10,046 bases of DNA from Oxalobacteraceae bacterium UBA7693 (GTDB lineage Bacteria > Pseudomonadota > Gammaproteobacteria > Burkholderiales > Burkholderiaceae_D): positions 543 to 10,588 of the forward strand of contig DLGN01000279.1 of assembly GCA_002482715.1 (NCBI GenBank), read 5' to 3'. Positions 7,301-10,046 of the stretch are shown here, piece after piece. The notes under the pieces are model-generated. The model did not search any database. It was not told the DNA's origin and saw nothing but the letters and a program-made list of their open reading frames with translations. Within the stretch, counting starts at the first letter, position 1. The number at the start of each line of letters is the position of its first letter. The translations under genes were made by a program, and so were the position numbers.

Positions 7301-7789
7301 TTGATTGAAATTCATCCACTGGCTAAAGTGTCTAAGTTCGCTGATATCGAAGATTCGACACGTGGAACTCGAATTGTGATTGGAGCTCACGCCAGTATCG
7401 ATAGTTTTGTAAAAGTGAAACCCGCTGGTGGAAATGGTGACTTAGTAGTTGGCGACAGAACGGTCATTAACTCTGGTTGTGTTTTATATACCGGGAATGG
7501 TGTACTGATAGGGAACGACGTAGCGATCGCGGCCAATTGCACTTTTGCCCCAGTCAATCATGCTTTTAAAGATAAGTCCTGCAGAATCAATCAGCAAGGA
7601 TTCTTGCCTAGTCGCGGTGGAATCGTGATTGAAGATGACGTGTGGATCGGCGCGAATGTGGTCATTCTTGATGGTGCGATATTGCGCACCGGATGCGTGA
7701 TCGGCGCTGGTTCGCTTGTGCGTGGTGAGATTCCTGCTTACTCGATCCAAGCGGGAAATCCTTTACGACATTTAGGATGGCGTGAATGA
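7301..7789 (+). CDS. Left-handed beta-helix (hexapeptide) acyltransferase, probable sugar O-acetyltransferase
   Basis: 162-residue protein built of hexapeptide turns such as IVIGAHASI, LVVGDRTVI, VLIGNDVAIA, IVIEDDVWIGANVVIL and CVIGAGSLV. It ends with the usual IQAGNPLRHLG closing segment of acetyl-CoA-dependent acetyltransferases like maltose or serine acetyltransferase. APVNHAF supplies the probable catalytic His (residue 87). The operon has no aminotransferase, so the acceptor is more likely a sugar hydroxyl than an amine, unless the amino sugar comes from elsewhere. The start is TTG at 7301, with AAGGAG at 7288-7293 and a 7-base spacer. The frame contains no ATG at all, so TTG is strongly supported. 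It lies 21 bases after the C-methyltransferase and overlaps the next gene by 4 bases (ATGA). Confidence 0.85.
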   Translation: MIEIHPLAKVSKFADIEDSTRGTRIVIGAHASIDSFVKVKPAGGNGDLVVGDRTVINSGCVLYTGNGVLIGNDVAIAANCTFAPVNHAFKDKSCRINQQGFLPSRGGIVIEDDVWIGANVVILDGAILRTGCVIGAGSLVRGEIPAYSIQAGNPLRHLGWRE

Positions 7790-8601
7790 GTAAGGTTTTA
7801 CACGCGACTTTAATTGGTGGTCATGGCTTTGTTGGACGTCATTTGGACGCACATCTTCGCGCAACCGGATGGCTCTGCGACTTGATTGCAAGGAATGATA
7901 AGCCGATCTTGGATCGACATTATGGGCATGTCTTTTATTGTGCTGGTTTAACCGCTGACTTTAGGCAGAGGCCATTCGATACAGTCGAGGCGCATGTGAG
8001 TTACTTAGCGCATTGGTTACAAGCTGCGAAGTTTGATTCCTTAACCTATCTTTCCAGCACACGTGTGTACGCAAATGCCTCGTCAACTGCCGAAACAAGT
8101 ACGTTATTGGTGAATCCTGAATTGGCTGGCGATCTTTATAATCTCTCTAAATTGATGGGCGAGAGCTTGTGTTTGCAAAGTGGTCGTCCAGTCAAAATCG
8201 CGCGACTCTCGAATGTCTATGGAGAGCAGATGCCAAGTCAGAATTTTTTGTCGGAAATTTTAAGTGCGGCGGCTCGTCTTAAAACGGTCGAGTTTTTTAC
8301 CGCGCCTGAATCTGAAAAAGATTATATTTCAGTGAAAGATGTGGCACTGGCTTTGCCCCGCATTGCTTTGGTAGGCGAAAGTGGGATTTTTAATTTGGCA
8401 TCTGGCAAAAACATTTCGAATCAAATGATCGCTGATTTTTTGACGAAATCTGGCGTGATTTGTGCGTTTCAGCCTAATGCCCCTGCAATAAAATTCCCGC
8501 GTATAGAAACAAAAAAAGTAGAATCATTATTTGGAATGAGAACTTGTGATTTGGTGCAGGATTTGCCAAGTCTTCTTCAACATTATGGCGAGGCGATATG
8601 A
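7786..8601 (+). CDS. NAD(P)-dependent SDR, probable nucleotide-sugar 4-ketoreductase/epimerase
   Basis: 271-residue extended-type SDR, shorter than the 310-340 residues usual for sugar epimerases. The nucleotide-binding motif GGHGFVG (Gly11, 14, 17) follows a first beta strand. LSSTRVY (89-95) gives the Ser/Thr site and YNLSK gives the catalytic Tyr118 and Lys122. RLSNVYGEQMP and EKDYISVKDVA match the nucleotide-sugar epimerase/reductase family. In this operon it is the only candidate for reducing the 4-keto group left by RfbG and the C-methyltransferase, so a ketoreductase giving the final CDP-6-deoxy-3-C-methyl-hexose is the best inference. Epimerase activity is not excluded. Start and stop both overlap the neighbours by 4 bases (ATGA), so translation is coupled. 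Confidence 0.82.
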   Translation: MSKVLHATLIGGHGFVGRHLDAHLRATGWLCDLIARNDKPILDRHYGHVFYCAGLTADFRQRPFDTVEAHVSYLAHWLQAAKFDSLTYLSSTRVYANASSTAETSTLLVNPELAGDLYNLSKLMGESLCLQSGRPVKIARLSNVYGEQMPSQNFLSEILSAAARLKTVEFFTAPESEKDYISVKDVALALPRIALVGESGIFNLASGKNISNQMIADFLTKSGVICAFQPNAPAIKFPRIETKKVESLFGMRTCDLVQDLPSLLQHYGEAI

Positions 8602-9347
8602 ATCCTATACAGCAATTTGAAAAAGAGAGAGAAGCACGCGTTGAGGCTTTGGCACAAGATGTCGAATTTCAAAAGCAGTCGAGAGATTGGCTGGAGCAGA
8701 GCATGCGCCGCCAATATGTTTATAATTTTTCTTGGCTAGGCCGGCCTATTATTCAGAATCCTATCGATATGATCGCGATGCAGGAATTGATCTGGACAGT
8801 TCAGCCAGATGTGATTATCGAAACAGGAATCGCGCATGGTGGGTCAATTATTTATTCAGCTTCGCTGTTGGAGTTGAATGCCGCTTGCGGCGGTAACTCT
8901 GATGCGTTTGTTATTGGTATTGATATTGATATCCGAGAACATAACCGTGAAGCGATATTGCAGCATCCTATGTCTAAACGCATTAAGATGTTACAAGGAT
9001 CCAGTGTGGCACCAGAGATTGTTAGTCAAGTCCGTGAACTCGTCAAAGATAAAAAGAAGGTTCTGGTATTTTTGGATTCGAATCATACACATGACCACGT
9101 CTTGGCTGAACTAAACGCCTATGCTGGTCTAGTCAGCAAAGACAGTTATTGCGTGGTCTTTGATACCTTTGTCGAGGATGTTCCTGCGGATGTTTTTGAT
9201 AATCGCCCATGGAATCCGGGGAACAGTCCTAAGACCGCGGTGCATGCCTATCTCGAATCACATGCTGAATTTGTCATCGATAAAAATATGCACCATAAGT
9301 TGCAGATCACAGTTGCGCCTGATGGATTTTTAAAGCGAATCGCTTAG
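8598..9347 (+). CDS. CmcI-family (cephalosporin hydroxylase-like) SAM-dependent O-methyltransferase
   Basis: 249-residue protein of the family often labelled cephalosporin hydroxylase. Its best-understood members act as SAM-dependent O-methyltransferases, including rhamnosyl O-methyltransferases. SAM motif I is VIIETGIAHGGSII (72-85), the acidic ribose-binding strand is IGIDIDI (107-112), and FLDSNHTHDHVLAEL (158-172) provides the Asp/His cluster expected for metal binding. YCVVFDT and RPWNPGNSPKTAV are also typical, and TVAPDGFLKRI is a common C-terminus in copies found within sugar clusters. Its place at the end of the operon suggests O-methylation of the finished sugar, either on the nucleotide or after transfer to protein. 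The start overlaps the SDR stop (ATGA), with GAGG just upstream. Its stop codon lies at the start of a short tandem repeat. Confidence 0.85.
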   Translation: MNPIQQFEKEREARVEALAQDVEFQKQSRDWLEQSMRRQYVYNFSWLGRPIIQNPIDMIAMQELIWTVQPDVIIETGIAHGGSIIYSASLLELNAACGGNSDAFVIGIDIDIREHNREAILQHPMSKRIKMLQGSSVAPEIVSQVRELVKDKKKVLVFLDSNHTHDHVLAELNAYAGLVSKDSYCVVFDTFVEDVPADVFDNRPWNPGNSPKTAVHAYLESHAEFVIDKNMHHKLQITVAPDGFLKRIA

Positions 9348-9396
9348 ATGTATTATTTAGATGTATTATTTGAAAAATTACTTAGGTGTTTTATTT
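9345..9396 (+). repeat. 13-base AT-rich tandem repeat at the operon end
   Basis: TAGATGTATTATT occurs twice in direct succession (9345-9357 and 9358-9370). A third diverged copy, TAGGTGTTTTATT with two changes, lies at 9383-9395. The first copy begins exactly with the stop codon of the CmcI-family gene. It resembles slippage-generated duplication in AT-rich non-coding DNA; no function is evident. Confidence 0.75.
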
Positions 9397-9464
9397 CAAG
9401 GTATCACTTGAGTAAATTGCTCTAAGCTGAACGCTTGGTTTTTAGTTTAGCGTTGTAAAAGCAA

Positions 9465-9493
9465 AAAGCGGCTATTTAGCCGCTTTATTTTTT
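9465..9493. terminator. Rho-independent terminator, probably bidirectional
   Basis: AAAGCGGCT (9465-9473) and AGCCGCTTT (9478-9486) form a perfect 9-bp stem with an ATTT loop. On the plus strand it is followed by A and six T (9487-9493). On the minus strand the stem is followed by a T-rich stretch (complement of the A-run at 9457-9467), so it can also serve the convergent GGDEF gene. It closes the glycosylation operon, 118 bases after the last stop codon. Confidence 0.9.
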
Positions 9494-9521
9494 GATCCAT
9501 GCGATGCATTAGTAGACCATT

Positions 9522-10046
9522 TCACTTCGCCACAATCACGCGATTTTTGCCTGTTTTTTTCGCTTCATACATCGCTTTATCGGCACGTTTGACAACCGAC
9601 TCTTGCGCTTCATGTGGTGCCCGTAATGCGACACCTGCGCTAAATGTAATAAATAAGCGTTGATCGTTCGCGGTGAAGAAGTGCGTGGTCAGTTCACGTT
9701 GCACTCTGGTCATTGCCTTCGCGGCTTCATCTAAACTAGTTTCTGGCATGACGATAAGAAATTCTTCACCTCCATAGCGTGCAATCACATCAATTGAGCG
9801 TAGGGTTTGCTTAACGATTCTAACGACATGAATCAAGGCTTCATCGCCCGCAGCATGACCATGAGTATCATTGAGTTTTTTGAAGTTATCTAGGTCTAGC
9901 ATTGCTGCACATAGCGATGTGCCACGTCGATCAGCGCGATCTGCCTCACGCTCAAAAATATCATCGAGACCACGCCTGTTTAGGCTGCCAGTCAGTTGAT
10001 CCTCTCGCACTAACTCACTCATTTGGGTGAGTTTATCTTCTAATTC
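9522..10046 (-). CDS. GGDEF-domain diguanylate cyclase, C-terminal part
   Basis: Makes the second messenger c-di-GMP from two GTP. The visible 174 residues hold a nearly complete GGDEF domain: DQLTGSLNRRGL at its start, AAMLDLDNFKKLND with the metal-binding Asp, HAAGDEALIHV, and the active-site signature YGGEEFLIV. An RSID sequence five residues before GGEEF is an intact inhibitory (I) site, so product inhibition is expected. The C-terminus ADKAMYEAKKTGKNRV is typical. An ATG at 10022 is not the true start: the frame stays open to the window edge, and the preceding residues (ELEDKLTQ) look like the coiled linker that usually joins a sensor region to GGDEF. The N-terminal sensor part is therefore outside. 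It converges on the glycosylation operon and shares its terminator. A link to motility is possible but not shown here. Confidence 0.93.
   Translation of the reverse strand, partial: ELEDKLTQMSELVREDQLTGSLNRRGLDDIFEREADRADRRGTSLCAAMLDLDNFKKLNDTHGHAAGDEALIHVVRIVKQTLRSIDVIARYGGEEFLIVMPETSLDEAAKAMTRVQRELTTHFFTANDQRLFITFSAGVALRAPHEAQESVVKRADKAMYEAKKTGKNRVIVAK

Noticed and set aside
1385..9347. Reading the operon as an O-antigen or capsule cluster
   Set aside because: No wzx, wzy, ABC exporter, priming transferase or conventional glycosyltransferase is present, and the neighbour is fliC. It cannot be fully excluded that the sugar is shared with LPS.
10020..10022. ATG at 10022 as the start of the GGDEF gene
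   Set aside because: The frame continues open to the window edge with linker-like residues ELEDKLTQ, and this ATG has no clear ribosome-binding site, so the gene is better treated as truncated by the window.
1..10046. Mobile-element, CRISPR, tRNA or rRNA content
   Set aside because: No transposase, integrase, terminal inverted repeats, spaced direct repeats or tRNA-like cloverleaf sequences were seen. The short tandem repeats are local duplications.

Overview
The window looks like chromosomal DNA of a motile Gram-negative bacterium, most likely a betaproteobacterium of the Burkholderiales and possibly an Oxalobacteraceae-type organism. The evidence is the flagellin N-terminus (MASYINTNIASLNAQRNL), the GT41-like glycosyltransferase subtype and the moderate-to-low GC. 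This placement comes from recalled sequence character, not from a search.

Layout: (i) 1-988, minus strand, holds the N-terminal 329 codons of a flagellin gene whose 3' end lies outside the window. (ii) 989-1384 is an AT-rich divergent intergenic region. It holds a structured fliC leader, a candidate sigma-28 promoter for fliC, and presumably the promoter of the plus-strand operon. (iii) 1385-9347 is a tightly packed plus-strand operon of eight genes, most joined by 4-base or slightly longer overlaps: a TPR/GT41-like glycosyltransferase, glucose-1-phosphate cytidylyltransferase (RfbF), CDP-glucose 4,6-dehydratase (RfbG), an RmlC-like epimerase, a TylC3/NovU-type sugar C-methyltransferase, a hexapeptide acetyltransferase, a short SDR reductase/epimerase and a CmcI-family methyltransferase. 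(iv) A strong hairpin terminator at 9465-9493 lies between the operon and the convergent gene. (v) 9522-10046, minus strand, is the C-terminal part of a GGDEF diguanylate cyclase that enters from beyond the right edge.

How the genes work together (inference): RfbF and RfbG make CDP-4-keto-6-deoxyglucose. The RmlC-like epimerase, C-methyltransferase and SDR would turn it into a CDP-activated 6-deoxy-3-C-methyl-hexose. The acetyltransferase and CmcI-type methyltransferase would decorate it with O-acetyl and O-methyl groups, and the TPR/GT41-like enzyme would move it onto Ser/Thr of flagellin in the cytoplasm. There is no flippase, polymerase, priming transferase or second glycosyltransferase here, so a flagellin glycosylation island fits better than an O-antigen cluster. 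No aminotransferase or 3-dehydrase is present either, which argues against amino or 3,6-dideoxy sugars, at least from this operon alone.

Points most worth a second look are the replaced catalytic-site residues in the GT41-like enzyme, the predicted branched-chain CDP sugar as a flagellin modification, the stem-loop in the fliC leader, and several unusual translation starts (two TTG starts with identical Shine-Dalgarno spacing, a start-stop ATGTGATG, and a 7-codon leader ending in TAATG).
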